From: Paracoccus sp. SCSIO 75233
GTDB lineage: Bacteria > Pseudomonadota > Alphaproteobacteria > Rhodobacterales > Rhodobacteraceae
Direction of reading: 5' to 3'
NCBI RefSeq assembly: GCF_027912675.1
Contig: NZ_CP115757.1
Location: forward strand, 3,004,501-3,068,500
Length of the DNA stretch: 64,000 bases
In this document: positions 54,607 to 63,882 of the stretch, one piece after another
Numbering within the stretch: position 1 is the first letter of the stretch
How the letters are laid out: each line of letters starts with the position of its first letter
The notes under the pieces: generated by a model
Told to the model about the DNA's origin: nothing
What the model saw: only the letters and a program-made list of their open reading frames with translations
The model's database searches: none
Program-made: the position numbers and the translations under genes

Positions 54607-56106
54607 ATGACCCATAAGGAAGTTCTGACGGCAGCGGGGCTGAGCCACGCTGAGATCACCGGCGGCACGCTCTCGGTGCGTTCGCCCATTGATGGCACCG
54701 AGGTGGCGAAGGTTGCCGAAACCGATCCGGCCGACATGCCAAAGATCATCGCGACATCTCAGGCGGCCTTCGCCTCGTGGCGCACGCTGCCCGCCCCGCG
54801 GCGAGGTGAGCTGGTTCGCCTGCTGGGCGAGGAACTGCGCGCGGCCAAGGAGGAACTTGGCGCGGTCGTGACGCTGGAGGCGGGCAAGATCCTGTCCGAA
54901 GGTCTTGGCGAGGTGCAGGAGATGATCGACATTTGCGACTTCGCCGTCGGTCTGTCCCGGCAGATCTATGGCCTGACCATTGCCTCCGAACGTCCCGGTC
55001 ACCGGATGATGGAGACATGGCACCCGATGGGACCGTGCGGTGTCATCACGGCCTTCAACTTCCCTGTCGCGGTCTGGTCGTGGAACACGGCGCTTGCGCT
55101 GGTCTGCGGCGATCCGGTGATCTGGAAGCCGTCGGAAAAGACCCCGCTGACCGCGATGGCGACGATGAAGATCATGCAGCGCGCGCTGGATCGCTTCGGT
55201 GATGCGCCCGAAGGGCTGGTTCAGCTTGTCATAGGCGGGCCGGAGATTGGCGAGGCGCTGGTTAATTCCAAGGACGTCCCGATCCTTTCCGCGACCGGCT
55301 CGACCCGGATGGGGGCGATTGTCGGGCCGAAGGTCATGGCGCGTTTCGGGCGGTCCATTCTGGAACTCGGCGGCAATAACGCCATGATCGTCGCGCCTTC
55401 CGCTGATCTGGATATGGCGGTGCGCGCCATCGTCTTTTCTGCGGTCGGCACGGCTGGTCAGCGCTGCACCTCGCTTCGGCGGCTGATCGTGCATAATTCC
55501 ATCCGCGAGGAACTGGTGGGTAAGCTGGTCAAAGCCTATGGCAGCCTGCCGATCGGCGATCCGCGCGATGCCAAGACGCTGGTCGGCCCGCTGATCGACG
55601 ATGCCGCGCGCGACAGAATGCAGGCGGCGCTCGACAAGGCGCGGGCCGAGGGCGGGACCGTGCATGGCGGCAAAACCGTCATTGACGGGGTTCCGGAAGG
55701 CGGCACCTATGCCGAGCCGGCCATCGCGGAAATGCCTCAGCAGACCGATACGGTTCGGACGGAAACCTTCGCCCCGATCCTGTATGTCATGGGCTATGAT
55801 GATCTGTCGGACGCGATTGCGATGCAGAACGAGGTGCCGCAGGGCCTGTCATCCTGTATCTTCACGCTGAACATGCGTGAAGCGGAGACGTTCCTGTCCG
55901 CCGTGGGTTCCGATTGCGGCATCGCCAACGTCAATATCGGCCCCTCGGGCGCAGAGATCGGCGGCGCTTTTGGCGGCGAAAAGGAAACCGGCGGCGGTCG
56001 CGAGTCCGGCTCGGACGCATGGAAAGGCTACATGCGTCGGCAGACCAACACGGTGAACTACTCCGATGAGCTGCCGCTGGCACAGGGCGTAAGCTTCGAT
56101 ATCTGA
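54607..56106 (+). CDS. ALDH7-family dehydrogenase (2-aminoadipate-semialdehyde type)
   Basis: A 499-residue aldehyde dehydrogenase. The general base Glu is in SILELGGNNAMIVA and the nucleophile Cys in GTAGQRCTSLRRLIV. The end AEIGGAFGGEKETGGGRESG plus DAWKGYMRRQTNTVNY is characteristic of ALDH7/AmaB (L-piperidine-6-carboxylate or aminoadipate-semialdehyde dehydrogenase) in lysine breakdown. It starts 1 bp after the acyltransferase stop. A strong terminator follows at 56137. This gene gives the best hint at the operon's chemistry, but other aldehydes are possible. Confidence 0.87.
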   Translation: MTHKEVLTAAGLSHAEITGGTLSVRSPIDGTEVAKVAETDPADMPKIIATSQAAFASWRTLPAPRRGELVRLLGEELRAAKEELGAVVTLEAGKILSEGLGEVQEMIDICDFAVGLSRQIYGLTIASERPGHRMMETWHPMGPCGVITAFNFPVAVWSWNTALALVCGDPVIWKPSEKTPLTAMATMKIMQRALDRFGDAPEGLVQLVIGGPEIGEALVNSKDVPILSATGSTRMGAIVGPKVMARFGRSILELGGNNAMIVAPSADLDMAVRAIVFSAVGTAGQRCTSLRRLIVHNSIREELVGKLVKAYGSLPIGDPRDAKTLVGPLIDDAARDRMQAALDKARAEGGTVHGGKTVIDGVPEGGTYAEPAIAEMPQQTDTVRTETFAPILYVMGYDDLSDAIAMQNEVPQGLSSCIFTLNMREAETFLSAVGSDCGIANVNIGPSGAEIGGAFGGEKETGGGRESGSDAWKGYMRRQTNTVNYSDELPLAQGVSFDI

Positions 56107-56136
56107 CGCAACCGCGACCGTCTGGTCCTGATATCC

Positions 56137-56172
56137 CTGCCCGTCACGCGAGTGGCGGGCAGTTTGTATTTC
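56137..56172 (+). terminator. Strong rho-independent terminator of the E1/acyltransferase/ALDH operon
   Basis: CTGCCCGTCAC and GTGGCGGGCAG (56137-56147 and 56152-56162) form an 11-bp stem with one G-U pair and a GCGA tetraloop, followed by TTTGTATTT. Confidence 0.85.
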
Positions 56173-56434
56173 GAGGGGGTTAAACCCTTCCGAACCGGGC
56201 CAGCTTCGTGGCTGTCCCCCTGCCGCCCTGCATGTGACGATGGAAATGCCACCCGTCGACGCGGCGGGGTTGAGCACAACATCCTAAATTCGTCAATATT
56301 TTCAACAAATTAAGTTAATTTGCAAAATTTTGCATAAATATACCAAGGCGTTCAGTTTGTCTAATTCTACCAAGCGATCACCGGCCGACGCACCCGTTTT
56401 TCCCGCCTCGTCCGATCTGCTTGAGGATTTGAAA
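56173..56434. other. Intergenic with promoter of the second Hint gene
   Basis: About 260 bp. The segment 56286-56335 is strongly AT-rich (repeated AATTT/AAAATTT) and is the likely promoter for the Hint gene; an in-frame TTG at 56330 exists but lacks a ribosome-binding site. No other gene is seen. Confidence 0.4.
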
Positions 56435-57604
56435 ATGCCGTATTTTACCGTTTTTCCCGATGCCGTAGTTCCCCTGAATCTAGAAACTCCCATAGTCGAC
56501 CTCGGAGGTACGCAATTACTGAACATCATTGGGAGCTCGACGGAGTTCAGCCAATACGATGTCGATGCGACGGGTACCACGGTGTTGAAGCTAGGTGATG
56601 ACGTGTCGCTGATTGATGAAAGTAACACATCCCTACTGAACGGTACATTCGCCGGGACAGGAACGATGTCGATCGCAACTTTCAATGTCAATGTGCCATT
56701 GGTTGCAAATCTCGACGTTCAGGTGGATCCAATCAGCGGCTCATATATCAAGGGCGACGATGAAAAGCTCTATTTCGTAACGGATGACCCGCTGGCGGAT
56801 GATTATGTGAAGGTGACGGTTAGCGGCACCGTTCTGGTTCTTCCTGTGGACCTGACGCTTCCCATTTCGCAGCTAACCGACAGTCTTCTTGGTGGCGCAC
56901 TGACGAACGTACTCGAAGGGCTCAATGCTGTAGCTCTCACACCTACCCATGATCCGAATGGCACGCTCCTGCTGTCAGACGAACAGGTCTTCCCCTGCTT
57001 CACATCAGGTACGCTCATCGACACCCCGTGCGGTCCGATTGCCGTCGACGCGCTCGGTGTCGGGGATCTGGTCCTGACGGCGGATCATTCGGCCCAACCG
57101 GTGCGCTGGATCGGTCGCCGGCGCTTTTCAGCCCGGCAACTCGCCCAAAACCCCAATCTCGTACCCATCCGCATCAGGTCGGGGGCGCTTGGTCCGGATA
57201 CCCCGTCGACCGATCTGGTCATCTCACCTCAGCATCGCGTGCTGGTGCGCTCGCGCATCGCGCGGCGTATGTTCAACTGCGAGGAAATCCTGATTGCGGC
57301 GAAGCATCTGCTGCGGCTGGACGGCGTCGAGGAAGCGCACGATCTGGCGGAGGTGGAGTATGTGCATATCCTGTTCGACCGGCACGAAGTCGTTCTGGCC
57401 AACGGCGCTGCGACCGAGTCGCTTTATCTGGGGCCGGAGGCGATCAAGGCGCTGCCGGATGACGCCGTGGATGAGATATTGACGATCTTCCCGGAACTGA
57501 TCCTCGACAGCTATTCCCCGGTCGGTGCGCGCCTGCTTGCCCCGGGTCGGCAGGCCAGGAAGCTGGCGCAGCGTCACTTGCGCAATCGCAAGCCGCTGTG
57601 TTGA
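56435..57604 (+). CDS. Hint (Hedgehog/intein)-domain protein
   Basis: A 389-residue protein from ATG 56435 (MPYFTVFPDAVVPLNLETP), with GAGGA 8 bp upstream. The N-terminal 185 residues are beta-rich and acidic (VDPISGSYIKGDDEKLYFVT), unlike those of the first Hint protein. From about 188 a Hint_2 domain begins at Cys (CFTSGTLIDTPCGPIAVDAL, LVISPQHRVLVRSRIARRMF, EYVHILFDRHEVVLANGAAT). The ending KLAQRHLRNRKPL parallels RLNHFVLRQCHAGKPL of the other. N-terminal autoprocessing is likely; the released part is unknown. Confidence 0.83.
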   Translation: MPYFTVFPDAVVPLNLETPIVDLGGTQLLNIIGSSTEFSQYDVDATGTTVLKLGDDVSLIDESNTSLLNGTFAGTGTMSIATFNVNVPLVANLDVQVDPISGSYIKGDDEKLYFVTDDPLADDYVKVTVSGTVLVLPVDLTLPISQLTDSLLGGALTNVLEGLNAVALTPTHDPNGTLLLSDEQVFPCFTSGTLIDTPCGPIAVDALGVGDLVLTADHSAQPVRWIGRRRFSARQLAQNPNLVPIRIRSGALGPDTPSTDLVISPQHRVLVRSRIARRMFNCEEILIAAKHLLRLDGVEEAHDLAEVEYVHILFDRHEVVLANGAATESLYLGPEAIKALPDDAVDEILTIFPELILDSYSPVGARLLAPGRQARKLAQRHLRNRKPLC

Positions 57605-57644
57605 GTGCTTCGTCGGCGCCCGGCAGGCAGGCGGGGTTACGGTC

Positions 57645-58637
57645 CTATGGGGCGCGGCTGGCTTGGTGAGAACCCCGGCGGTACTGCGCCGGGGTGATAC
57701 CATGTTCGGCGCGCAAGGTTCGGGCCAGATGCGGCGCATCGCAGAAGCCGCAGGACAGGGCGATTTCCGTGACCGGGCGCTGCGTCGTCCGCAGCGTATG
57801 CAATGCGCGCTCCAGCCGCAGGCCGAGATAGGCCTGACCCGGTGATTGGCCGATATCGGCAAGGAAGCGGCGTTCCAGCGTGCGGCGGCTGATGGCCAGA
57901 TGCGCGGCCACCCTGCCAAGCGGCAAGGGCGTCTGGATATTCTGCTGCATCAGCAGCAGGGCGCGTTTGACAAGAGCGTCTGTCGGATTGTGGCCTGTTC
58001 TCGCGCCGGGTTGTGGGCGCTCGCCCGCCTGAGCATCGTCGATCATCATGATGTTCAGGCTCTTGATCGCCGCCGACTGGCCGATATGTCGGGCAACCAG
58101 AAACGCGGCGAGATGCGCCGCACCCTGTCCGCCGGAGCAGGTCAGCCGGTCGCGATCCACGACAAAGATCTGGTCGGAGATCGGGCGCTCCGTATCAAAC
58201 CTGTCGATGAAATCCTGATGGTGGAACCAGCTGACACAGCAGCGGTAGCCCTTCAGCAGCCCGGCCTCCTGCAGGATGAACACCCCGGTGCAAAGCCCGA
58301 CAAGCGGCGTGCGGATCGCCTTTTCGTGGAGGAAACGCAGCATATGAGCATTCAGCCTCGCCGTGTCGCGCATGACCCCGCCGACCACGACCAGATAGTC
58401 GTAATTTCCGGCCTCTCTCAGCGACCTGTTCGGCTGAACCCGCACACCGCAGCTTGACCGGATCGTGTCCATCCGGTCCGACAGAACGTCCCAATTACAC
58501 AGGATGGGGCGGGATCGGTCTGCGTCGTCCGCTGCCAGCCGCAGCACATCGACGAAATTCGCGAAGGCCGACAGGGTGAAGTCATCGGCCAGAAGAAACC
58601 CGACCCGCAGGCGCATAGTTGAGGACTGTTCCGGCAT
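57645..58637 (-). CDS. GlxA-family AraC-type regulator (GbdR-like)
   Basis: A 330-residue regulator with an N-terminal DJ-1/GATase1-like domain (LRVGFLLADDFTLSAFANFV, GLCTGVFILQEAGLL with the nucleophile-elbow Cys) and a C-terminal AraC helix-turn-helix pair (LGRVAAHLAISRRTLERRFL, VTEIALSCGFCDAPHLARTL). GbdR of Pseudomonas activates betaine, dimethylglycine and sarcosine genes. Its divergence from soxBDAG supports the same role here. Confidence 0.9.
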   Translation of the reverse strand: MPEQSSTMRLRVGFLLADDFTLSAFANFVDVLRLAADDADRSRPILCNWDVLSDRMDTIRSSCGVRVQPNRSLREAGNYDYLVVVGGVMRDTARLNAHMLRFLHEKAIRTPLVGLCTGVFILQEAGLLKGYRCCVSWFHHQDFIDRFDTERPISDQIFVVDRDRLTCSGGQGAAHLAAFLVARHIGQSAAIKSLNIMMIDDAQAGERPQPGARTGHNPTDALVKRALLLMQQNIQTPLPLGRVAAHLAISRRTLERRFLADIGQSPGQAYLGLRLERALHTLRTTQRPVTEIALSCGFCDAPHLARTLRAEHGITPAQYRRGSHQASRAP

Positions 58638-58732
58638 GGCGCAATTCTACAGCCGGTTTGGCGCAAATATTCAATCGTGAAATTGTCGCGTGATCTATTC
58701 TGAAGTCTGATCCTTGTGACCGGGAACTGCGC

Positions 58733-59986
58733 ATGACCCGTTTCAATGCCCTCACCTTGCTGGCCAATGCCCTGACCGGGAACCGGCATTGGACGGAGCA
58801 ATGGCCCGACGCCCAGCCCAAGGCGGAATATGACGTGGTGATCGTCGGTGCGGGCGGGCATGGGCTGGGCGCGGCCTATTACCTCGCCAAGCAGCACGGC
58901 CTCACCAATATCGCGGTCATCGACAAGGGCTGGCTTGGCGGCGGCAATACCGGGCGGAACACCACGATCATCCGTTCGAATTATCTCTATGACGAAAGCG
59001 CGCGGCTTTATGATCACTCGGTCGATCTGTGGGAGGGGCTGAGCCAGGAGCTGAACTATAACGTCATGTATTCGCGGCGTGGCGTGCTGATGCTGGCGCA
59101 TAACGTCCATGACGTGCAAAGCGCGCAGCGCCATATCCATGCGAACCGGTTGAACGGGGTAGATAACCGCTGGCTGACGGCGGAAGAGTGCAAGGCGTAT
59201 TGCCCACCGCTGAATATCTCTCCGACCTCGCGGCATCCGGTTCTCGGTGGTGCGTTGCAGGAACGCGCAGGCACGGCGCGGCATGACGCGGTGGCCTGGG
59301 GCTATGCGCGCGGGGCGGCGGCGCGCGGCGTGGACATCATCCAGAACTGTCCGGTGACGGAGATCCGGCGCAACCCCGACGGCTCGGTCGCAGGCGTCGA
59401 GACGGGGAAGGGCTTTATCAGGGCGAAGAAGGTCGCGATCTCGGCAGCGGGCCATACCTCGGTCGTGATGCAAAGCGCCGGAGTGCGGCTGCCGCTAGAA
59501 AGCTATCCCCTGCAGGCGCTTGTTTCTGAACCCGTGAAGCCGGTCTTCCCCTGCGTGGTCATGTCGAACACGGTTCACGCCTATATCAGCCAGTCCGACA
59601 AGGGCGAGCTGGTGATCGGATCGGGCACCGACCAGTATACCAGCTACAGCCAACGCGGGGGGCTGCTGCTGATCGAACATACCGTCGCCGCGATCTGCGA
59701 GATTTTTCCGATCTTCACCCGGATGCGGATGCTGCGGAAATGGGGCGGGATCGTGGATGTGACGCCGGACCGTTCGGCGATCATTTCCAAGACCCCGGTG
59801 CCGGGGCTTTATGTCAATTGCGGTTGGGGCACGGGCGGGTTCAAGGCCACGCCCGGTGCTGCCCATACCTTCGCCTGGACCATCGCAAAGGATGAGCCGC
59901 ACCCGATCAACGCGCCCTTCACGATGGAGCGGTTCCGTAGCGGCCGCCTCATCGACGAGGCCGCTGCCGCCGCCGTCGCGCATTGA
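58733..59986 (+). CDS. soxB: Sarcosine oxidase subunit beta
   Basis: A 417-residue FAD protein: YDVVIVGAGGHGLGAAYYLA, WLGGGNTGRNTTIIRSNYLY, RHDAVAWGYARGAAARGVD and the C-terminal NCGWGTGGFKATPGAAHTFA. These are hallmark motifs of the beta subunit, which oxidises sarcosine to glycine and passes the methyl group to folate on the alpha subunit. First gene of soxBDAG. Confidence 0.95.
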   Translation: MTRFNALTLLANALTGNRHWTEQWPDAQPKAEYDVVIVGAGGHGLGAAYYLAKQHGLTNIAVIDKGWLGGGNTGRNTTIIRSNYLYDESARLYDHSVDLWEGLSQELNYNVMYSRRGVLMLAHNVHDVQSAQRHIHANRLNGVDNRWLTAEECKAYCPPLNISPTSRHPVLGGALQERAGTARHDAVAWGYARGAAARGVDIIQNCPVTEIRRNPDGSVAGVETGKGFIRAKKVAISAAGHTSVVMQSAGVRLPLESYPLQALVSEPVKPVFPCVVMSNTVHAYISQSDKGELVIGSGTDQYTSYSQRGGLLLIEHTVAAICEIFPIFTRMRMLRKWGGIVDVTPDRSAIISKTPVPGLYVNCGWGTGGFKATPGAAHTFAWTIAKDEPHPINAPFTMERFRSGRLIDEAAAAAVAH

Positions 59987-59993
59987 GGTTCCC

Positions 59994-60293
59994 ATGCTGC
60001 TGATCCATTGCCCCTATTGCGAGGAAACCCTGCCAGAGGCGGAATTTGTTTATGCCGGTCAGGCCCATGTGATCCGGCCTGCCCGACCCGCAGAGAGTAC
60101 GGATAGCGAATGGGAAGAGTTCCTGTTCATCCGTGACAACGCACGCGGCGCGCATGCTGAACGCTGGCGGCATGTCCACGGCTGCGGGCGCTTTTTCAAT
60201 GCCGTGCGCGACACGGTCAGCGACCGCTTCCTGACCACCTACAAGGCGGGTGAACCGCGCCCCGACGTAATGCGCGCGGAGGACCACGCATGA
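59994..60293 (+). CDS. soxD: Sarcosine oxidase subunit delta
   Basis: A 99-residue protein from ATG 59994 (MLLIHCPYCEETLPEAEFVY). The zinc-site residues are Cys6, Cys9, a His near 60 (RWRHVHGC) and Cys63. It has the typical GCGRFFNAVRDTVSDRFL ending. It starts 7 bp after soxB and overlaps soxA by 4 bp. Confidence 0.94.
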   Translation: MLLIHCPYCEETLPEAEFVYAGQAHVIRPARPAESTDSEWEEFLFIRDNARGAHAERWRHVHGCGRFFNAVRDTVSDRFLTTYKAGEPRPDVMRAEDHA

Positions 60294-63289
60294 GCTTCCG
60301 CATCCCCGGCAAGGGCCGCGTAGATCATGCGCGCCCGGTAAGTTTCAGCTTCGATGGCAAAACCGTTCAGGGCCTTGCGGGCGATACCGTCGCCTCTGCG
60401 CTGCTGGCCAATGGCGAGCATCTTATGGGGCGATCCTTCAAATACCATCGTCCGCGCGGGCCGGTTGCGGCGGGATCCGAAGAACCGAACGCTTTGATCG
60501 GCACAAGGCGCGGTCCGGGCCGGTTCGAACCCAATACCCGCGCCACGATGCAGGATATCTGGCCGGGGCTTCAGGCAACCTCGCAGAACAAATACCCGGG
60601 TTTGCGCTTCGACATCGGTGCTGTGAACGACGCGGCCTATATACTGTTCTCCGCGGGGTTCTATTACAAGACGTTCAAATGGCCGCGGAGCTTCTGGCAC
60701 AAAATCTATGAACCCTTTATCCGCGCTGCCGCCGGGCTGGGGGTCGCACCGGTCGAGGATGATCCCGACCATTATGCTTCCCGCTATCTGCATTGCGATC
60801 TGCTGATTGTGGGTGCGGGTCCAGCCGGCCTCGCGGCGGCGGAGGCGGCTTCGGAGCAGGGGCTTTCGGTGGTGATCGTGGATGAACATGCCGAGGCTGG
60901 CGGTACGCTTCTGTCTGAGCCGCAGGCAGTGATCGACGGCCAGTCCGCCTGGGACTGGCTGGCAGCGACGCTGGACAAGCTGCGGGCAGCGGGGGTGCGG
61001 GTGATGACCCGGACCACGGCAATCGGGTACTACCACCAGAACATGATCGGCATGGTCGAGCGGCTGACCGATCATCTGGCCGAACCGCCTGCCGATCTGC
61101 CGCGCGAGAGGCTCTGGCGGGTTCGCGCCCTGCAGGTGGTGCTGGCGCAAGGGGCGCTGGAAAAGCCGCTGGTTTTCGACGGCAATGACCGGCCCGGTGT
61201 GATGTTGGCGGGGTCGGCGCAGACATATCTGAACCGCTTCGGTGTGAGGGTCGGCGACGAGGCGGTTGTCGTGACCAGCCATGACAGTGCCTATCACACG
61301 GCGTTTGACCTCAGCGACGCTGGCACGCGGATCAAGGCGATCATCGACACGCGGGACAGGGTGTCCGACGATCTGTCCTCGGCCGCCCGACTGCGCGGCA
61401 TCCATATCCGTGCCGGGCATACGGTGACCGCGACCGGCGGGAGGCTGCGCGTGGCGCATGTGACGGTGAACCCGGTCGAGGGCGGCGCCGTTGGCGAGGG
61501 CGAGCGGATTTATTGTGACTGCCTGCTGATGTCGGGGGGCTGGACGCCCTCCCTGCATCTGTTCTCGCATACGCGCGGCAGCCTGCAATGGGACGACGAT
61601 CTGACCACCTTCCTGCCGCAAGATACGCCGGAGGACTGCGTGATCGCGGGTGCGGGCCGTGGCCTTTGGGGCATCGAGGCGGCGTTGAATGACGGGGTGG
61701 CCAAGGGGCTTGAGGCCGTGCAGGCAGTCGGAGCGAAAGGCGAGGCGCATGGCTACCGGGTGGATCATGATCGCAAGGGCAGCGGCGAGACGATGCGCGA
61801 GTTGCCAACCAATCGCGACCCGTCCCGCCTCAGGGCCTTCGTCGATTTCCAGAACGACGTGACAGCCAAGGATTTGCGTCTGGCAGTGCGGGAGGGGATG
61901 CGGTCTATCGAGCATGTGAAGCGCTACACCACCAACGGCATGGCAACCGATCAGGGCAAGCTGTCCAATATCAACGGGCTGAACATCGCCGCCGACGCCC
62001 TCGGCAAACCGCAGCCGCAGGTCGGGCTGACCACCTTCCGCCCGCCCTACACGCCAACGACATTCGGGGCTTTCGCAGGCTATCATCGCGGCGATCATTT
62101 CGAGGTCACCCGCAAGACCCAGATCGACCCCTGGGCCGAGGCGCATGGCGCAGTGTTCGAGAATGTCGGCCAATGGAGGCGTGCGCGATACTTCCCGCAT
62201 GCGGGCGAAAGTATGGACGACGCCGTCCGCCGCGAATGCGCCGCGACGCGGGACGGGGTGGGAATGTTCGACGCCTCGACCCTCGGCAAGATCGAGGTGG
62301 TCGGCCCTGACGCGGTCGAGTTCATGAACCGGATGTATACCAACCCCTGGACGAAGCTCGCCCCCGGTCGCTGCCGCTATGGGCTGCTTCTGGGCGATGA
62401 CGGGTTCATTCGCGATGACGGGGTGATCGGGTGGCTGTCGCGGGACCGCTTCCACGTCACCACCACAACCGGCGCGGCGGCGCGGGTGCTGAACATGATG
62501 GAGGATTATCTCCAGACCGAATGGCCGGATCTGAATGTCTGGCTGACATCGACCACGGAGCAATTCTCGACCATTGCGCTGAACGGTCCGCGCGCCGCCG
62601 CCCTTCTGCAACCCTTCGTTGAAGGTGTGATGCTGACCGACGATGCCTTCCCGCATATGTCCTGCGCTGAATGCGTGGTCGCCGGACTGCCCGCGCGGCT
62701 TTTCAGGCTCAGCTTCACCGGCGAGGTGGGGTTCGAGATCAACGTCGCCGCGCCGTATGGGCTGCAGCTTTGGGAGACGCTGTGGCAGGCCGGGCAGGAT
62801 CACGGCATCTGCGCATACGGCACCGAGGCCATGCATGTGCTTCGGGCCGAGAAAGGCTATATCATCGTCGGGCAGGACACCGATGGCACGGTCACGCCTT
62901 ACGATGCCGGGATGGGCTGGGCCGTGGGCAAGAAGAAGGCGGATTTTGTCGGCATGCGCGGCCTCATGCGCCCCGATCTGGTGGCCGAGGGGCGCAAGCA
63001 GCTTGTCGGGCTTCTGACCGAGGATCGCAGCAAGCTGGAGGAGGGTGCGCAGATCGTCTTCGACCCCGATCAGCTGGTGCCGATGAAAATGGTCGGTCAC
63101 GTCACCTCCTCCTACGATCAGGGAACGACCGGGCGACCCATAGCGCTGGCGCTGATTGAGGGCGGGCAGGGCCGGATGGGTGATACGGTTTATATCCCGA
63201 TGCCTGACCGGGTGATCGCTGCGAAGATTGTGCCAGCGGCATTCTACGATCCCGACAACGCGCGCCTGAAAATTCGGGTTGAGGGCTGA
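60290..63289 (+). CDS. soxA: Sarcosine oxidase subunit alpha
   Basis: A 999-residue subunit of the usual size. It has an N-terminal ubiquitin-like segment (FSFDGKTVQGLAGDTVASAL, RSFKYHRPRGPVAA), an NAD-binding domain at about 165-450 (CDLLIVGAGPAGLAAAEAAS) and a C-terminal aminomethyltransferase-like folate domain from about 620 (DAVRRECAATRDGVGMFDAS, LSFTGEVGFEINVAAPYGLQ). It carries the folate site that takes up the methylene group. The long minus-strand open frame across it is an antisense shadow. Confidence 0.96.
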   Translation: MSFRIPGKGRVDHARPVSFSFDGKTVQGLAGDTVASALLANGEHLMGRSFKYHRPRGPVAAGSEEPNALIGTRRGPGRFEPNTRATMQDIWPGLQATSQNKYPGLRFDIGAVNDAAYILFSAGFYYKTFKWPRSFWHKIYEPFIRAAAGLGVAPVEDDPDHYASRYLHCDLLIVGAGPAGLAAAEAASEQGLSVVIVDEHAEAGGTLLSEPQAVIDGQSAWDWLAATLDKLRAAGVRVMTRTTAIGYYHQNMIGMVERLTDHLAEPPADLPRERLWRVRALQVVLAQGALEKPLVFDGNDRPGVMLAGSAQTYLNRFGVRVGDEAVVVTSHDSAYHTAFDLSDAGTRIKAIIDTRDRVSDDLSSAARLRGIHIRAGHTVTATGGRLRVAHVTVNPVEGGAVGEGERIYCDCLLMSGGWTPSLHLFSHTRGSLQWDDDLTTFLPQDTPEDCVIAGAGRGLWGIEAALNDGVAKGLEAVQAVGAKGEAHGYRVDHDRKGSGETMRELPTNRDPSRLRAFVDFQNDVTAKDLRLAVREGMRSIEHVKRYTTNGMATDQGKLSNINGLNIAADALGKPQPQVGLTTFRPPYTPTTFGAFAGYHRGDHFEVTRKTQIDPWAEAHGAVFENVGQWRRARYFPHAGESMDDAVRRECAATRDGVGMFDASTLGKIEVVGPDAVEFMNRMYTNPWTKLAPGRCRYGLLLGDDGFIRDDGVIGWLSRDRFHVTTTTGAAARVLNMMEDYLQTEWPDLNVWLTSTTEQFSTIALNGPRAAALLQPFVEGVMLTDDAFPHMSCAECVVAGLPARLFRLSFTGEVGFEINVAAPYGLQLWETLWQAGQDHGICAYGTEAMHVLRAEKGYIIVGQDTDGTVTPYDAGMGWAVGKKKADFVGMRGLMRPDLVAEGRKQLVGLLTEDRSKLEEGAQIVFDPDQLVPMKMVGHVTSSYDQGTTGRPIALALIEGGQGRMGDTVYIPMPDRVIAAKIVPAAFYDPDNARLKIRVEG

Positions 63290-63291
63290 AC

Positions 63292-63882
63292 ATGGCGAAA
63301 CATCTTTCTGCGCTGCACCCGGAGATACTGGCTGACACGGATCTGCTGCGCGTCGAGATGCTCGGCCCGCATGGCCGCGTTTCGCTCCGGGCGCGCGGCG
63401 ATCTCTTGGCCTTTGACGCCCCGCTTGGCCTGTCGCTGCCGCGCCGCATCGGGCAGCGGGCCAGCCGTGAGGGGATGGAGGCGCTGCAACTCGGTCCCGA
63501 TGAATGGGTGCTTGTGCTGCATGTCGATGAGGTCGGCGCACTGCTGGAGCGGCTGGCGGCGATTTATGGTGGTCATCCTCATAGCGCGGTCGATCTGTCG
63601 GGCCGCGAGATCACTTTCCGCGTTGAAGGGCCGGGTGCTGCCGGGCTGCTGTCGATCGGCTGCCCGCGCGACATCGCATCTATCCCGGAGGGTGAAGCGC
63701 GGCGGACCGTGTTTGATGGCGTGACCGTTATCCTGTGGCACGACGCAGCGGATCGCTTTCGCATGGATGTCTGGAATAGTTTCGCGCCCCATGTCGCCCA
63801 GCTATTGGCGACCGGTAGCCGTGAGCTTGCGGCGGAGGCTGAAATATCAGCGAACCAGACCGGCGAATCCCATCTGAATTAA
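63292..63882 (+). CDS. soxG: Sarcosine oxidase subunit gamma
   Basis: A 196-residue protein with the SoxG pattern (LHPEILADTDLLRVEMLGPH, LQLGPDEWVLVLHVDEVGA, AVDLSGREITFRVEGPGAAG, RFRMDVWNSFAPHVAQLL). It starts 2 bp after soxA and completes the heterotetramer. No folate-recycling genes follow before the window ends. Confidence 0.93.
   Translation: MAKHLSALHPEILADTDLLRVEMLGPHGRVSLRARGDLLAFDAPLGLSLPRRIGQRASREGMEALQLGPDEWVLVLHVDEVGALLERLAAIYGGHPHSAVDLSGREITFRVEGPGAAGLLSIGCPRDIASIPEGEARRTVFDGVTVILWHDAADRFRMDVWNSFAPHVAQLLATGSRELAAEAEISANQTGESHLN

Noticed and set aside
60239..63541. 1100-codon open frame on the minus strand
   Set aside because: It is antisense to soxA, whose motifs are unmistakable; the protein is His/Arg/Gly-rich without domains. 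Such shadows are common in GC-rich genomes.
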